A stretch of 64,000 bases of DNA, taken from contig NC_014414.1 in assembly GCF_000152825.2 (NCBI RefSeq), positions 868,001-932,000 of the forward strand, in the 5' to 3' direction. Origin of the DNA: Parvularcula bermudensis HTCC2503. GTDB lineage: Bacteria > Pseudomonadota > Alphaproteobacteria > Caulobacterales > Parvularculaceae. A model generated the notes under the pieces. It was not told the DNA's origin. It did not search any database and saw only the letters and a list, made by a program, of their open reading frames with translations. The position numbers were made by a program, and so were the translations under genes. Within the stretch, counting starts at the first letter, position 1, and every line of letters begins with the position of its first letter. This document shows positions 1 to 9,221 of the stretch, piece by piece.

Positions 1-1561
1 ATCGCGCGAAATACCAGGACGAATCGACGAAAGTGTCCATCGTATCCGTTTCCCGCTGCGCCGCCGTGCCGCATTCGGGGCAGGCGACTTCTCGCCATTC
101 AGCGCAGACATCCTTGTCGAGAGGATTGCCAGGTTCGGCAAATATCGCCGCCGGAACGTCCGGCAGGCGAACCGGTAATTGCGCTTTGGGGACGGGCACG
201 AGGCCGCAGCTGGGGCAGTGGATGACCGGGATTGGACATCCCCAATATCGTTGACGGGACAGTCCCCAATTGCGCAGGCGGTAGACGATGGTGCCTTTGC
301 CCCATCCCATCTCTTCGAGGCGGTCGATGACCTCGCGTCGCGCCGCCTCGATGGTCTTGCCGTCGAGGAAGTCTGAATTGATCAGTGTCCCCGGTCCCGT
401 ATAGGCCTCTTGCCGTCCGTCATCCCCTGTCGGGGCATGATCGCGATCGGGGGCGATGACCGGACGGACCGGCAGATCGTATTTACGGGCAAAGTCGAGA
501 TCGCGCTGGTCATGGGCCGGACAGGCGAAAATGGCCCCTGTCCCATATTGCATGAGGATGAAATTCGCGACGAAGACAGGGAGTTCCCGGCCGTCAAAGG
601 GGTGCTTGCCGGTAATCGGCAGGCGATAACCCCGCTTTTCGGCGGTCTCGATTGCCTCCTCCGAGGTGCCTGCGGCCTGGCATTCTGCAATGAAGGCGGC
701 AAGGGCGCCGTCGGTTTCGGCAAAATGCGCCGCTAGGGGATGATCCGGCGCAACACCCAGAAAGCTGGCCCCGAACAGCGTGTCCGGCCGCGTCGTATAG
801 ACGGTCAGCCCGGCAAAGGGCATATCGTCGTCCCCGCCGGCCGGGGGGCTCAACGGGAAGGTCATTTCCAGCCCTTCCGACCGACCGATCCAGTTCCGCT
901 GCATTTCCTTGACATGGGCGGGCCAGCCATCGAGCCGTCCGTCATCAAGGGCCTCAAGCAGGTCGTCGGCACGGTGGGTGATCTTGAAGACCCACTGGTT
1001 CAGCGTCCGGCGTTCCACCGGCGCCCCCGACCGCCACCCCTTACCATCGATGACCTGTTCGTTCGCCAGGACGGTCTGATCGACCGGGTCCCAGTTCACC
1101 TGCGCCTCCTGCCGATCGAGGAACCCCGCCGCCAAAAATTCCAGAAACAGCTGCTGTTGATGGCCGTAATAATCGACATCGCAGGTGGCGAAGGAGCGAT
1201 CCCAATCGAGGCCAAGCCCCATTCGCTTCAATTGATCCGTCATCACCGCGATGTTGGCATAGGTCCATTCGGCCGGATGCTTGCCGGTGGCCATGGCGGC
1301 ATTTTCCGCCGGCATGCCAAAGGCGTCAAAGCCCATCGGGTGAAGGACGTCATAGCCTTTGGCCCGCTTGTACCGGGCAAGGACATCCCCCATGGCATAG
1401 TTCCGTACATGGCCGATATGGATTTTCCCCGAAGGATAGGGGAACATTTCGAGGATATAGCTCTTGGGGCGATCCCCGCTTAGTGAGGCGGCAAATACAT
1501 TGCTCTTGGCCCACGCGGCCTGCCATTTCGCTTCGATCGTGCGTGGGTCATACTGCGCCAT
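1..1561 (-). CDS. leuS: Leucyl-tRNA synthetase, 5' part (cut by window edge)
   Basis: Charges tRNA-Leu with leucine in the cytoplasm. About 520 N-terminal residues are present; the reading frame runs off the left edge of the window, so the KMSKS loop and anticodon-binding domain are not visible. The start [14 protein letters not shown] is typical of the family. The class I signature HIGH lies at about residues 48-51 ([14 protein letters not shown]). The editing-domain motif TTRPDTLFG is near residue 253, and SSWYFAR sits at the window edge. It converges with no neighbour: pxpA starts about 100 bp away and runs in the opposite direction, so the two are divergent. Identification is secure. Confidence 0.97.
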   Translation of the reverse strand, partial: MAQYDPRTIEAKWQAAWAKSNVFAASLSGDRPKSYILEMFPYPSGKIHIGHVRNYAMGDVLARYKRAKGYDVLHPMGFDAFGMPAENAAMATGKHPAEWTYANIAVMTDQLKRMGLGLDWDRSFATCDVDYYGHQQQLFLEFLAAGFLDRQEAQVNWDPVDQTVLANEQVIDGKGWRSGAPVERRTLNQWVFKITHRADDLLEALDDGRLDGWPAHVKEMQRNWIGRSEGLEMTFPLSPPAGGDDDMPFAGLTVYTTRPDTLFGASFLGVAPDHPLAAHFAETDGALAAFIAECQAAGTSEEAIETAEKRGYRLPITGKHPFDGRELPVFVANFILMQYGTGAIFACPAHDQRDLDFARKYDLPVRPVIAPDRDHAPTGDDGRQEAYTGPGTLINSDFLDGKTIEAARREVIDRLEEMGWGKGTIVYRLRNWGLSRQRYWGCPIPVIHCPSCGLVPVPKAQLPVRLPDVPAAIFAEPGNPLDKDVCAEWREVACPECGTAAQRETDTMDTFVDSSWYFAR

Positions 1562-1662
1562 CGTGGGAGTGCCTCCATTCATTCGCGCGGTTGTGGCCTC
1601 CTTGGCCCGCCTCGGCAAGGCGCCCGTTGGCCGGGTCGCCCCGACGCCCTATGATCTGTTGG

Positions 1663-2409
1663 ATGAGACCAACGATCGATTTGAATGCCGATGTGGGGGA
1701 GGGAATGGGCGATGACCGCGCGCTGATCCCCCTCGTTTCCAGCGTCAATATCGCCTGTGGCGGCCATGCGGGCACACCGGAGACGATGCGGCGGGCGGTC
1801 GATCTGGCCGACCGCTCTGGGGTGGGGATCGGGGCGCATCCGGCCTATCCCGATCGTGAGGGATTTGGCCGCAGATCCATGGATCTTTCACCGACGGCGC
1901 TCCGCGAGGCGCTGATCTCGCAGATCGAGGCGCTCGTCGATGTCACGACACGGGAGGCTGTCGGTCACGTCAAGCCGCATGGCGCCCTCTATAATGATGC
2001 GCATAAGGACAAAGCGCTCGCCGCTCTTATGGTCGATGTCCTACGCATGACGCTTCCCTCGGCGCGGCTCGTGGGGCCGCCGGGGGGCGAATTGGAAGCC
2101 GCCGCCATGGCTGTGGGCCTTGTGTTCACCGCCGAAGGATTTGTGGACCGGGCCTATGCCGAAGACGGCTCCCTCATCCCGCGAAGTGAAGAAGGAGCCG
2201 TTCTTGTTTCGGAAGCGGATCGGCTTCGTCAAGCGATTTCCCTCGGGCTGAGGCATGAGGTCGAAACCCTGTCGGGCGAAACCATCGGGCTTCGGGTGCA
2301 GACCCTCTGCCTGCATGGCGACAGTGACGGTGCGGTCGCCAGCGCCCGCGCGGTAAGAGCCGCCCTGTTGGCGGCGGGCCTCGACATCGAAAGGCCTGGC
2401 TTATGCTAA
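1663..2409 (+). CDS. pxpA: 5-oxoprolinase subunit A (LamB/YcsF family)
   Basis: Subunit of the ATP-dependent bacterial 5-oxoprolinase PxpABC, which opens 5-oxoproline (pyroglutamate) to glutamate. The conserved N-terminal motif IDLNADVGEG begins at residue 5, followed by NIACGGHAG and GAHPAYPDREGFG, then GHVKPHGALYN. The open frame extends upstream into leuS, but ATG 1663 gives the usual family N-terminus and a 248-residue protein, the normal length. ATG 1651 is an alternative; neither has a strong ribosome binding site. The gene overlaps pxpB by 7 bp, and pxpB overlaps pxpC, so the three are translationally coupled. Confidence 0.93.
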   Translation: MRPTIDLNADVGEGMGDDRALIPLVSSVNIACGGHAGTPETMRRAVDLADRSGVGIGAHPAYPDREGFGRRSMDLSPTALREALISQIEALVDVTTREAVGHVKPHGALYNDAHKDKALAALMVDVLRMTLPSARLVGPPGGELEAAAMAVGLVFTAEGFVDRAYAEDGSLIPRSEEGAVLVSEADRLRQAISLGLRHEVETLSGETIGLRVQTLCLHGDSDGAVASARAVRAALLAAGLDIERPGLC

Positions 2410-3023
2410 CGCTGCATCCTCTGGGGGATGATGCCTATGAGGTGTCTCTCCCCCCCGGTGTCTCACGCGGGCGGCTGGCTGAACGCCTTCGCCGACTGGA
2501 TCTCTTTGTCGATGTGGTCCCCGGCCTCGACAAATTGGCGGTGAGTTTCGATCCCCTGTCGACGGATCGCCGCCGATTAGAGCGCGCTCTGGTCAATGCC
2601 CTCAAGGATCTTCCCTTGGAAGAAGAGGAGCATGGGCCGCCGCTCGTTCTTCCCGTCAGATATGGCGGAGAGGAGGGGCCGGATCTTGAAGCCGTCGCGG
2701 CGAGTGGGGGCATGGAGACGGCGGCGTTCATCGCCTGCCATACCGCCCGGTCCTACCCTGTGGCCCTAATGGGCTTTACCCCCGGATTTGCCTATCTGAC
2801 GGGGCTTGATGAGCGGATTGAGTGCACCCGCCTCGCCACCCCGCGGGTGCGGGTCGCGGCGGGAAGTGTCGGGGTGATCGCCGGTCATACCGGCATTTAT
2901 TCCCTCGATGGCCCGGGCGGCTGGCCGATTGTCGGCCGCGTCCTTGAGGACTTGTTCTCCCCGAAGGCGACGGACCCTTTCACCTTGGCGCTAGGCCAGA
3001 CCGTGCGATTTGAGGCGGCGTGA
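2403..3023 (+). CDS. pxpB: 5-oxoprolinase subunit B (KipI family)
   Basis: 206-residue PxpB, historically named after the KipI sporulation kinase inhibitor. With PxpC it forms the second component of 5-oxoprolinase. The N-terminal 75 residues form the variable domain. The C-terminal cyclophilin-like half carries the family hallmarks MGFTPGFAYL (about residues 122-131) and GSVGVIAGHTGIY. It starts inside the 3' end of pxpA and its stop overlaps the GTG of pxpC, as expected for one operon. Identification rests on motifs and on the A-B-C gene order. Confidence 0.93.
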   Translation: MLTLHPLGDDAYEVSLPPGVSRGRLAERLRRLDLFVDVVPGLDKLAVSFDPLSTDRRRLERALVNALKDLPLEEEEHGPPLVLPVRYGGEEGPDLEAVAASGGMETAAFIACHTARSYPVALMGFTPGFAYLTGLDERIECTRLATPRVRVAAGSVGVIAGHTGIYSLDGPGGWPIVGRVLEDLFSPKATDPFTLALGQTVRFEAA

Positions 3024-3964
3024 GCGCGGCGTTGACCATCCTCTTCGGCGGTCTTCAGGCGAGCGTCCAGGCGGGACCGCGTCGCGGCCTCAGGCATAAG
3101 GGGGTACCGTCCGCGGGGGCCGCCGATCTGCTTTCCCTTTCCCTCGCCAATATTGCCGTGGGAAATGAGGCGATGACGGCGGGGATCGAGATCACGATGG
3201 GCGGTTTTGAGGCGCGCTTTCTTACCGAGGCGGTGATCGCCCTGACCGGCGCGCCGGGGGCCGCGCATCTTGACGGAACGCAGGTCCCCTATGGTGAGCC
3301 TGTCCGGACCCAAGCAGGCCAGGTCCTCACCATTGCGCCGCCCGGTCGGGGGATGCGGACCTATCTCGCCTTAAGAGGCGGGGTCGACGTGCCCGCCATC
3401 TTGGGGAGTCCCTCGACCTATCTTCCCGGTCGGTTCGGCGGTTATCACGGACGCGCTCTTAAGACGGACGACACGCTCAACATTGGACGGGGATCGCGTC
3501 GGCGTCCGCGATCCCTTCCCGCCGCCCTGACGCCTTATCTCGAAGCACGCTGGACCTTGCGGGCTGTCGCCGGGCCGGAGCTGTCCTGGTTAAGCCGGGA
3601 GGGGATCGGGCGCCTCTTTGGGGGGCCCTTCGGCATCTCTGCGCAAAGCGACCGCATGGGGCTGAGGCTGACCGAAAGCCGCGTCGATGTGGCGGAAACC
3701 CGTGCCCTCGCCAGTGCGCCGGTCTTTGGGGGAACCGTTCAATGCCCTGCCGATGGCCACCCCATCGTCCTTCTCGCCGATGGCCAGACCACGGGAGGAT
3801 ATCCTCGTATTGCCCATGTGATCCGCGCCGACCGGCACCGCCTCGGCCAGATCAGGCCGGGGGATACCCTCCGTTTTGAGCGTGTATCGCACAGCCAAGC
3901 GCTGGAGATCTTCCGCGCGAAATCGGCCGCCTTGAGGACTCTGATCCCCGCCATCGATTTTTGA
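3020..3964 (+). CDS. pxpC: 5-oxoprolinase subunit C (biotin-dependent carboxyltransferase-like, KipA)
   Basis: 314-residue PxpC with a cyclophilin-like fold related to the urea amidolyase/biotin carboxyltransferase family. Hallmarks are GLRHKGVPSAGAAD near the N-terminus, YLALRGGVDVP, and LLADGQTTGGYP near the C-terminus. The start is GTG at 3020, overlapping the pxpB stop as GTGA. It completes the pxpABC operon that recycles 5-oxoproline to glutamate. The next gene is convergent and lies only 39 bp away. Confidence 0.93.
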   Translation: MSAALTILFGGLQASVQAGPRRGLRHKGVPSAGAADLLSLSLANIAVGNEAMTAGIEITMGGFEARFLTEAVIALTGAPGAAHLDGTQVPYGEPVRTQAGQVLTIAPPGRGMRTYLALRGGVDVPAILGSPSTYLPGRFGGYHGRALKTDDTLNIGRGSRRRPRSLPAALTPYLEARWTLRAVAGPELSWLSREGIGRLFGGPFGISAQSDRMGLRLTESRVDVAETRALASAPVFGGTVQCPADGHPIVLLADGQTTGGYPRIAHVIRADRHRLGQIRPGDTLRFERVSHSQALEIFRAKSAALRTLIPAIDF

Positions 3965-4003
3965 GGCAGTCATCACCGCCCGATGGAGGGGCAAAGCCCC
4001 AGA

Positions 4004-4462
4004 TTAACTGTCGAGGCTGTTGAGGCGCAGTTCCCGAGCGCGCGAAAGGATCGCGTTTTCAATCTCGCGGGAGGTGGCGGGATTGATCGGCGCATCGACC
4101 CATCCCTGCTCGGTCAGCATTTGACGGAACACCGACACGCGCAGGGCATCGGCCCGGAGGGCGGTGTCGAGAATGTACACATTGGTCTTGAACCGCTCAG
4201 TCGGCGTCTGGGGATTGCCGTACCAGTCGGTGGTGATGATCCCCGCCATGGGGTCGGCATTCGCCAAGGGCATGAAATCAATGGTGTCGAGAGAGGCCCG
4301 CCACAAATAGCGATTGACGCTCGCCGCCACGTCGCCGCTATCGGCGCCGGCAATGAGCGGCATGTCCCGGTTGGCGGAATTCGTGTTCGCACAGGCGGCG
4401 AGGACCGCCGCCGCCCCTGCCATGCCGAAAATCTTGATCAAGCGAAGCCGTTCCGGTGACAT
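4004..4462 (-). CDS. DUF3576 lipoprotein
   Basis: Outer-membrane or periplasmic lipoprotein of a family (DUF3576) found in alphaproteobacteria; its function is unknown. The N-terminus is a lipoprotein signal ending in VLAAC with the lipid-modified cysteine at residue 24. The body contains GIITTDWYGNP and FKTNVYILDTALRADALRVSVF, split here by residues typical of the family, and ends with an ARELR helix. ATG 4462 is preferred because AGAGGTG lies 9 bases upstream; GTG 4474 is an alternative that adds four residues. It is divergent from the porin gene at 4662. Confidence 0.82.
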   Translation of the reverse strand: MSPERLRLIKIFGMAGAAAVLAACANTNSANRDMPLIAGADSGDVAASVNRYLWRASLDTIDFMPLANADPMAGIITTDWYGNPQTPTERFKTNVYILDTALRADALRVSVFRQMLTEQGWVDAPINPATSREIENAILSRARELRLNSLDS

Positions 4463-4535
4463 GCGCGCTAACACCTCTGTTCAACCCCATCACACCTAAA
4501 GCGCAGAATCTCTAGGTCAATATTCTTACACGCCG

Positions 4536-4570
4536 GTCAACGTGACTTCTGCGACACGTTACTCAGTAAC
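4536..4570. promoter_or_regulatory. Two short palindromes in the DUF3576/porin intergenic region
   Basis: The divergent region contains two exact interrupted palindromes: GTCA-ACG-TGAC (4536-4546) and GTTAC-TCA-GTAAC (4558-4570). A third element, GGTCAA, appears at 4515 and 4535. They look like operator half-sites for a dimeric regulator of the porin or the lipoprotein. No specific regulator can be named. Confidence 0.4.
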
Positions 4571-4661
4571 TTTATGCTTTCCCACATGATTTTTTCTTGA
4601 GGCGGCGGTCGCTTGTGGCAAAGGGCGCCATATAGACCAGGTAGGCAAGGAACAGGGCAGA

Positions 4662-5909
4662 ATGATGATCGCGGTCAAAAGTGCCGTATCGACGGTTCTC
4701 GCCGTGAGCTTCATCGCCGTAGGGTCTGCGCTGGCGCAGGCCGATGTCGATGTCGACATCACCGGCAGTGCGACCCTGGTCGTCGGCATCGTTGACGGTG
4801 AGGCGGACGCCGACGCGGATATGCGGCTTGGTCTGTCCGGGTCCACCATTCTGGACAACGGGTTGGAACTTGGGCTGTCGGGGAATGTGCGCGCCGATGG
4901 GCAACAGGCGCCGACCGCCGTGGCCGGGGGACGCTATTCCTCGCTAACCAATGGGGGCACCCGGGGCCTTGGCGATGACGACCAGGATTTGTTCCTCGAA
5001 GGCGCCTATCTCTTTGCGCGGGGCAGCTTTGGCAGCGTGCATCTCGGCCTTGATGACGGCATTGCCTCCCGCCTTGCCGTGACCGCGCCGACCCTGTTCC
5101 AATCGGCGCGGATAAATGATTGGCGGACTGACCTTTCGGGGCTCAATGATGTTCATACGATCAGTGACTTTTCCGGTCATGCGCCAAAGATCACCTATAT
5201 GCCGCCGGCGGGATTTCTGGGGGGGCTGATCGGCCAGGTACAGCTCGGTGTGTCTTATGCGCCGAAATTGGCGGCCTGTGACGCGGATCTCTGCGCCCCT
5301 GTCGATGGATTTGCGACGTCGGCCGACGCGGCGGTCCTGGGAGAGGATCGGCGGTGGAAGGATGTTGTCGAAGCGGCCCTCTATTATCAAAAAGCCCTCT
5401 CATCGGGCGCGGACCCCTTGCGCCTCGGTGTCAGTGCAAGCTGGTTGAGTGCCGATGAGGAGGGGGAGCCTGGGGGCACGATTTCCTCCGCCCTGCTCGG
5501 CGATTATCACGCCTATTCCCTCGGGGTTAATCTCGCCTACGGACAGATGGTTTTGGGCGGGTCGATGAAATCGACCAATGCGTCGTTGAATAATGATCGG
5601 GACGAAGACTATCTCGCCTTCGACGCGGGGGTGACCTATGGGTTGGGGGAGTGGAATTTCATGCTCGGCTACGGCAATGCGAATGCCGACCGAGATGCGG
5701 CTTTGCTCCTTGGTCCCCCTCCCCCAGCCGTCTTGACCGGCCGTGTCGATCGGGAAACCCAAACAGCTCAGGCCGGTGTCTCCTATGTGTTTGACCATGG
5801 GGTCACCCTCGGGGCGTCGGCGCAACTCATTGAGAGCCGGAAGAACGACCAATTGGGCGGGAAAGAAGACTCAGCCGCCTTTTTGTTCGAAAGCGCTATC
5901 CGGTTCTGA
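4662..5909 (+). CDS. Outer-membrane porin
   Basis: 415-residue general porin, expected to form a beta-barrel channel for small solutes in the outer membrane. A Sec signal peptide ends around VGSALA-QA (residue 25). The mature protein alternates polar and hydrophobic residues and is rich in Gly and Asp (YAPKLAACDADLCAPVDG carries two cysteines). It ends in the aromatic AIRF, the C-terminal phenylalanine recognised by the barrel assembly machinery. Its 3' end overlaps the convergent thiE by 39 bp. Substrate specificity cannot be read from sequence. Confidence 0.85.
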   Translation: MMIAVKSAVSTVLAVSFIAVGSALAQADVDVDITGSATLVVGIVDGEADADADMRLGLSGSTILDNGLELGLSGNVRADGQQAPTAVAGGRYSSLTNGGTRGLGDDDQDLFLEGAYLFARGSFGSVHLGLDDGIASRLAVTAPTLFQSARINDWRTDLSGLNDVHTISDFSGHAPKITYMPPAGFLGGLIGQVQLGVSYAPKLAACDADLCAPVDGFATSADAAVLGEDRRWKDVVEAALYYQKALSSGADPLRLGVSASWLSADEEGEPGGTISSALLGDYHAYSLGVNLAYGQMVLGGSMKSTNASLNNDRDEDYLAFDAGVTYGLGEWNFMLGYGNANADRDAALLLGPPPPAVLTGRVDRETQTAQAGVSYVFDHGVTLGASAQLIESRKNDQLGGKEDSAAFLFESAIRF

Positions 5910-6530
5910 CGATCTGTCCCGGCGCGGCGCGGTTAAGGCCCCGATCACCCCGATCCCCCAAAAGGGCAGCCCGACAAGGCGACGTCCCGTCTCAAGATCA
6001 ATGCCTCCAAGGGCAAAGCAGGGATAGGGCAGCGCCGCGGCAATTCTTGCCCCCCTCAAGGGCCCGAGGGGGGCCCTGTCGGGATGGCTGGCGGTGGGGA
6101 ATATCGGAGAGACATAGCCAAGATCGGAATAGGCAAGCCGCCCCTGATGCCCCTGCCGCAAATCATGCACCGGCCAGCTTGTGCGGTGCCGCCCATGGGT
6201 TGCGTGGCGATTGGGCCAGGGGGGGCCGCCGCGCCCTGCGCAGAACAGCAAATGTCCCCTGCTCTCAAGGATAGGGATCAGACGACAGAACAGCCCTCGC
6301 CGCGTCGGATCGTCGAGGCCGTAATGGCGGAATATCACGGCCACCGGCCCCTTTAATGCCCGGGCGGAGGGCAAGCGCGACATCACCTGGCAAAGATCGC
6401 CCTGTCGTCTGTCGTCGGTGAAAAGCGCAAGGGCGAAGGGGGGAAGGGCCCCCCGGCGCGGCGGTGCCGCGTTCCGCAGGCGCCAGGCTAATTGGGACAG
6501 GTGCCTGACATTATGCGCAATATCGGCCAT
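5871..6530 (-). CDS. Thiamine phosphate synthase-like (ThiE/TenI family)
   Basis: 219-residue protein resembling the alphaproteobacterial branch of the thiamine phosphate synthase/TenI fold. Supporting motifs are LPPFALALFTDDRR, GPVAVIFRHYG, the loop GYVSPIFPTASHPDRAPLGP and FALGGI. The motif set is more divergent than in E. coli ThiE, and the classical pyrophosphate-binding segment is hard to place, so the activity is inferred. The start MADIAHNVRHL at 6530 lies only 9 bp from the divergent yggS start. No TPP riboswitch is visible. The 3' end overlaps the porin gene. Confidence 0.7.
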   Translation of the reverse strand: MADIAHNVRHLSQLAWRLRNAAPPRRGALPPFALALFTDDRRQGDLCQVMSRLPSARALKGPVAVIFRHYGLDDPTRRGLFCRLIPILESRGHLLFCAGRGGPPWPNRHATHGRHRTSWPVHDLRQGHQGRLAYSDLGYVSPIFPTASHPDRAPLGPLRGARIAAALPYPCFALGGIDLETGRRLVGLPFWGIGVIGALTAPRRDRSSEPDSAFEQKGG

Positions 6531-6539
6531 GCAGTCGAC

Positions 6540-7220
6540 ATGACAGAAGACGATGTGATCGCAAACTACGAACAGGTTCAATCGCGGATCCGCCGCGCCG
6601 CGCAGGAGGCGGCACGGTCCCCCGACGCTGTCGAGTTGACGGTGGTTTCAAAGACCTGGCCGACCGAGAAGATCAGCCCCCTTCTCGCCCATGGTCATCG
6701 GCGGTTCGGTGAAAATCGGGTCCAGGAGGCGCAAGCGAAATGGCCCGCGCTAAAGTCAGCCTATCCCGATTGTTGCGTGCACCTGATCGGCGCCCTCCAA
6801 TCCAATAAGGCGGCGGATACGATCGGTCTATTCGATGTGGTCGAGAGCCTTGATCGCGAGAAGCTCGTCCATGCGTTTCGCCGGCTTGCCGATGACGGTG
6901 CCCGCCTGCCCGCCTTTTTCGTGCAGGTGAATACAGGGGAAGAGGCCCAGAAAAGTGGCGTCCTGCCTGCCGATGCGGTGGCGTTCGTCGATTGGTGCCG
7001 GAATGACCAGCACCTCGATATTCTCGGCCTCATGGCTATTCCGCCTCAGGACGATCCCCCTGCGCCGCATTTCGCCCTGCTTCATGAACTCGCCGCCGAG
7101 GCCGGCGTGTCGGCGCTGTCGATGGGGATGTCAGGTGACTATGAGACGGCGGTCCATCTTGGCGCGACGATGGTTCGGGTTGGATCGGCGATATTCGGGC
7201 CGCGGGGAACGCCGCAGTGA
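6540..7220 (+). CDS. yggS: YggS/PROSC family PLP-binding protein
   Basis: 226-residue single-domain PLP protein that keeps free pyridoxal phosphate and amino-acid pools in balance. The cofactor lysine lies in VVSKTWP. Other family motifs are FGENRVQEAQAKW, HLIGALQSNKA, FVQVNTGEEAQKSG, LGLMAIPP and MGMSGDYETAV. Start ATG 6540 gives the normal N-terminus; the frame extends upstream but that part overlaps thiE. Its stop overlaps the GTG start of the following regulator gene (GTGA), so the two are probably co-transcribed. Confidence 0.93.
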   Translation: MTEDDVIANYEQVQSRIRRAAQEAARSPDAVELTVVSKTWPTEKISPLLAHGHRRFGENRVQEAQAKWPALKSAYPDCCVHLIGALQSNKAADTIGLFDVVESLDREKLVHAFRRLADDGARLPAFFVQVNTGEEAQKSGVLPADAVAFVDWCRNDQHLDILGLMAIPPQDDPPAPHFALLHELAAEAGVSALSMGMSGDYETAVHLGATMVRVGSAIFGPRGTPQ

Positions 7221-7921
7221 GCGGGATAATTCGCCTCCATCTCGACGGCGCTGCCCCCGATTGGCGCGCGGCATTGGTTGAACCCTTTGAGTCGATCGAC
7301 GACATTGCGTGCCTTGAGGCGGGGTTGAGCGAGACCGATATCCTCGAACAAGCCGATGCGATCCTGGTCGATGGCCGGCATGAGGGAGCGTCCGTCGCTT
7401 GGCGAGAGGCGGGGTTTTCAGGGCCGATCCTCTGTCTTGGCGGCGCCCCCAATGCGGAGGGGGAGGCCATCTTATCCCTCTCCCTGCCGCTGCGGGTCGT
7501 CGAATTGGCCGCGCGTATCAGAGCCGCGGTGAGAAATCATCAGCGATCGGACGGGGCGGCCTTTGCCTTTGGGCCCTACCATTGTCGTCCGGCGGAGCGT
7601 GCCCTGGTCAGGGAAGGGGAAGAGCCGATCCGTCTTACGGATCTCGAAGCGGGCATCCTCGATCATTTGCACAGGGCCGATGGTCGGCTGATGAACCGCG
7701 ATGAGTTATTGGCTCGGGTGTGGGGATACAAGACCGGGGTGACGACCCACACGCTGGAGACCCACATTTACCGATTGCGCCAAAAGATCGGTCGCATTTC
7801 CGGTGTGTCCGGCGGCATTGTGACCGAGGAGGGGGGCTATCGCCTACTCGACGCCAGAGACATTGGCGGTGCCCCCGGCCCGGAAGACGAACAAGGGGCG
7901 CCTCCCGGACACAGCGAATAG
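7217..7921 (+). CDS. OmpR-type transcriptional regulator with degenerate receiver
   Basis: 234-residue protein with an N-terminal receiver-like domain (about 1-112) and a C-terminal winged helix (about 115-215: LTDLEAGILDHL, NRDELLARVWGY, THTLETHIYRLRQKIG, EEGGYRLL). The receiver keeps an aspartate in AILVDGR. It lacks the acidic pair near the N-terminus, has LGG where Thr/Ser is usual, and has LPLR in place of the KP lysine. Phosphorylation is therefore doubtful. No histidine kinase is adjacent. It starts with GTG overlapping yggS by 4 bp. Targets unknown. Confidence 0.85.
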   Translation: MSGIIRLHLDGAAPDWRAALVEPFESIDDIACLEAGLSETDILEQADAILVDGRHEGASVAWREAGFSGPILCLGGAPNAEGEAILSLSLPLRVVELAARIRAAVRNHQRSDGAAFAFGPYHCRPAERALVREGEEPIRLTDLEAGILDHLHRADGRLMNRDELLARVWGYKTGVTTHTLETHIYRLRQKIGRISGVSGGIVTEEGGYRLLDARDIGGAPGPEDEQGAPPGHSE

Positions 7922-7925
7922 GCTG

Positions 7926-9182
7926 TCAGTCAGAAATTTGCAGCTCCGCAAACGACACCTTGATCGCCTGGGCGGGCGCCCCCGTCGCATCGGCGAGGGA
8001 CAGCGTCACCATCCGGCGCGACCAGTCGATGTCGATCAGACCGAAATTCGCCTCATACATCATCGGGCCAAGGCGGTTCGGTCCGGCCTCCATCCGGGTT
8101 TCGCCGCTTTGCGCGCGCCAGACCGAGGCTGGGGCATTGAGGGACGAAGAGGTGATTTCGTAAAGCGGATAGGGCAGGGCACGATGGGTTTTATAAAGCC
8201 CGCCGGCGTGGCGGTCGCCTGACAACAGGATGACATGCTCCGCCCCCGATGCGCCGATCGTATCATACAGGCGCTGGCGTTCCGCCGGCAGCGTGTTCCA
8301 CGCCTCCCAGCCATGGCCTTCGGCGATGACCTGGATGGAGGACACAATGATGCGGAGATCGGCGGGCTTCTGGAGTTCCTTCACCAGCCAGGCATATTGC
8401 GCCTCGCCGAGCATCGTCTTGGACCGGTCGGGATCGGGGAGATATCGCTCCTTCCCCGGCGCATTTCGCTGATCGGTGGGCAGCAGGTCGTCCCTGAAAA
8501 AGCGGGTGTCCAGCAGGATGATCTGCACACGCTCCCCCGACGGGCCGACGATGTCGCTTGTATAAACGCCGTCCCGCGCGCGGCGTGGATCGTCCGCAGG
8601 CAGGGCCCAGGCCTCTTCGAACAGGGCTTCGGTCCCATATTTCAACGCAAAGGTGCCGCCCGCATCGTTGAGGCCGTAATCATGGTCGTCCCATACCGCC
8701 ATGACCGGCACATTTGCCCGAAGGGAGGCAAAGGGTGTGCTCTTGGCGAGGGTATTATAGGCGGAGCGGAGCTCGGGCATCGCCGGGTCACCTGAATAGA
8801 TATCGCCGTAGACATTGTCGCCGATAAACAGGAACAGATCGGGGTCGCTCGCTTCGACCGTCTGCCAGATCGACTGATCGTCTTCTTGTTTGAGGCAGGA
8901 GCCGAAAGCGATCCGGGTCAGCCGTGTCTCCGGCGGGAGCGGCTTTGACAGCATCGGAATGATCGGGGTGAGGGTGAGCGAAGGGCCGGACGCGCTGGCC
9001 TGCCCCGGCCTTAAATCCGTGGGGCCTGTGTCGGCATCGCCCGGCTCGGCAGATGTCGTGCTTCCGGTGTTGGCGGTTTCACCTGCCATGGGATCGGTCG
9101 GCCCCACCGGGGCGGTGGTTTCGCAAGCGGCGAGAGCGAGGACGGCGAGGCTGATACCGAGTGTGCGGGCAATCACGGACAT
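7926..9182 (-). CDS. PhoD-like metallophosphatase lipoprotein
   Basis: 418-residue predicted periplasmic or outer-membrane alkaline phosphatase/phosphodiesterase of the PhoD-like metallophosphatase family. The lipobox LALAAC places the lipidated cysteine at residue 20, followed by a Thr/Gly/Asp-rich linker. Metal-site motifs are FGSCLKQEDD, DLFLFIGDNVYGD, AVWDDHDYG and LLSGDRHAGG. Start ATG 9182 has GGGAGG 8 bases upstream; the longer upstream frame is not needed. A sequence resembling a PHO box lies about 40 bp upstream, suggesting PhoB control. Confidence 0.88.
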   Translation of the reverse strand: MSVIARTLGISLAVLALAACETTAPVGPTDPMAGETANTGSTTSAEPGDADTGPTDLRPGQASASGPSLTLTPIIPMLSKPLPPETRLTRIAFGSCLKQEDDQSIWQTVEASDPDLFLFIGDNVYGDIYSGDPAMPELRSAYNTLAKSTPFASLRANVPVMAVWDDHDYGLNDAGGTFALKYGTEALFEEAWALPADDPRRARDGVYTSDIVGPSGERVQIILLDTRFFRDDLLPTDQRNAPGKERYLPDPDRSKTMLGEAQYAWLVKELQKPADLRIIVSSIQVIAEGHGWEAWNTLPAERQRLYDTIGASGAEHVILLSGDRHAGGLYKTHRALPYPLYEITSSSLNAPASVWRAQSGETRMEAGPNRLGPMMYEANFGLIDIDWSRRMVTLSLADATGAPAQAIKVSFAELQISD

Positions 9183-9221
9183 GGAACTCCCTCCCAAATG
9201 ACGATGTCCTACCGTCCCGCG

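Noticed and set aside
740-1483. 247-residue plus-strand open frame inside leuS
   Set aside because: The minus-strand reading gives a clear leucyl-tRNA synthetase with HIGH and editing motifs.
6531-6600. Possible TPP riboswitch for the thiE-like gene
   Set aside because: No thi-box sequence is visible and the region is coding for yggS.
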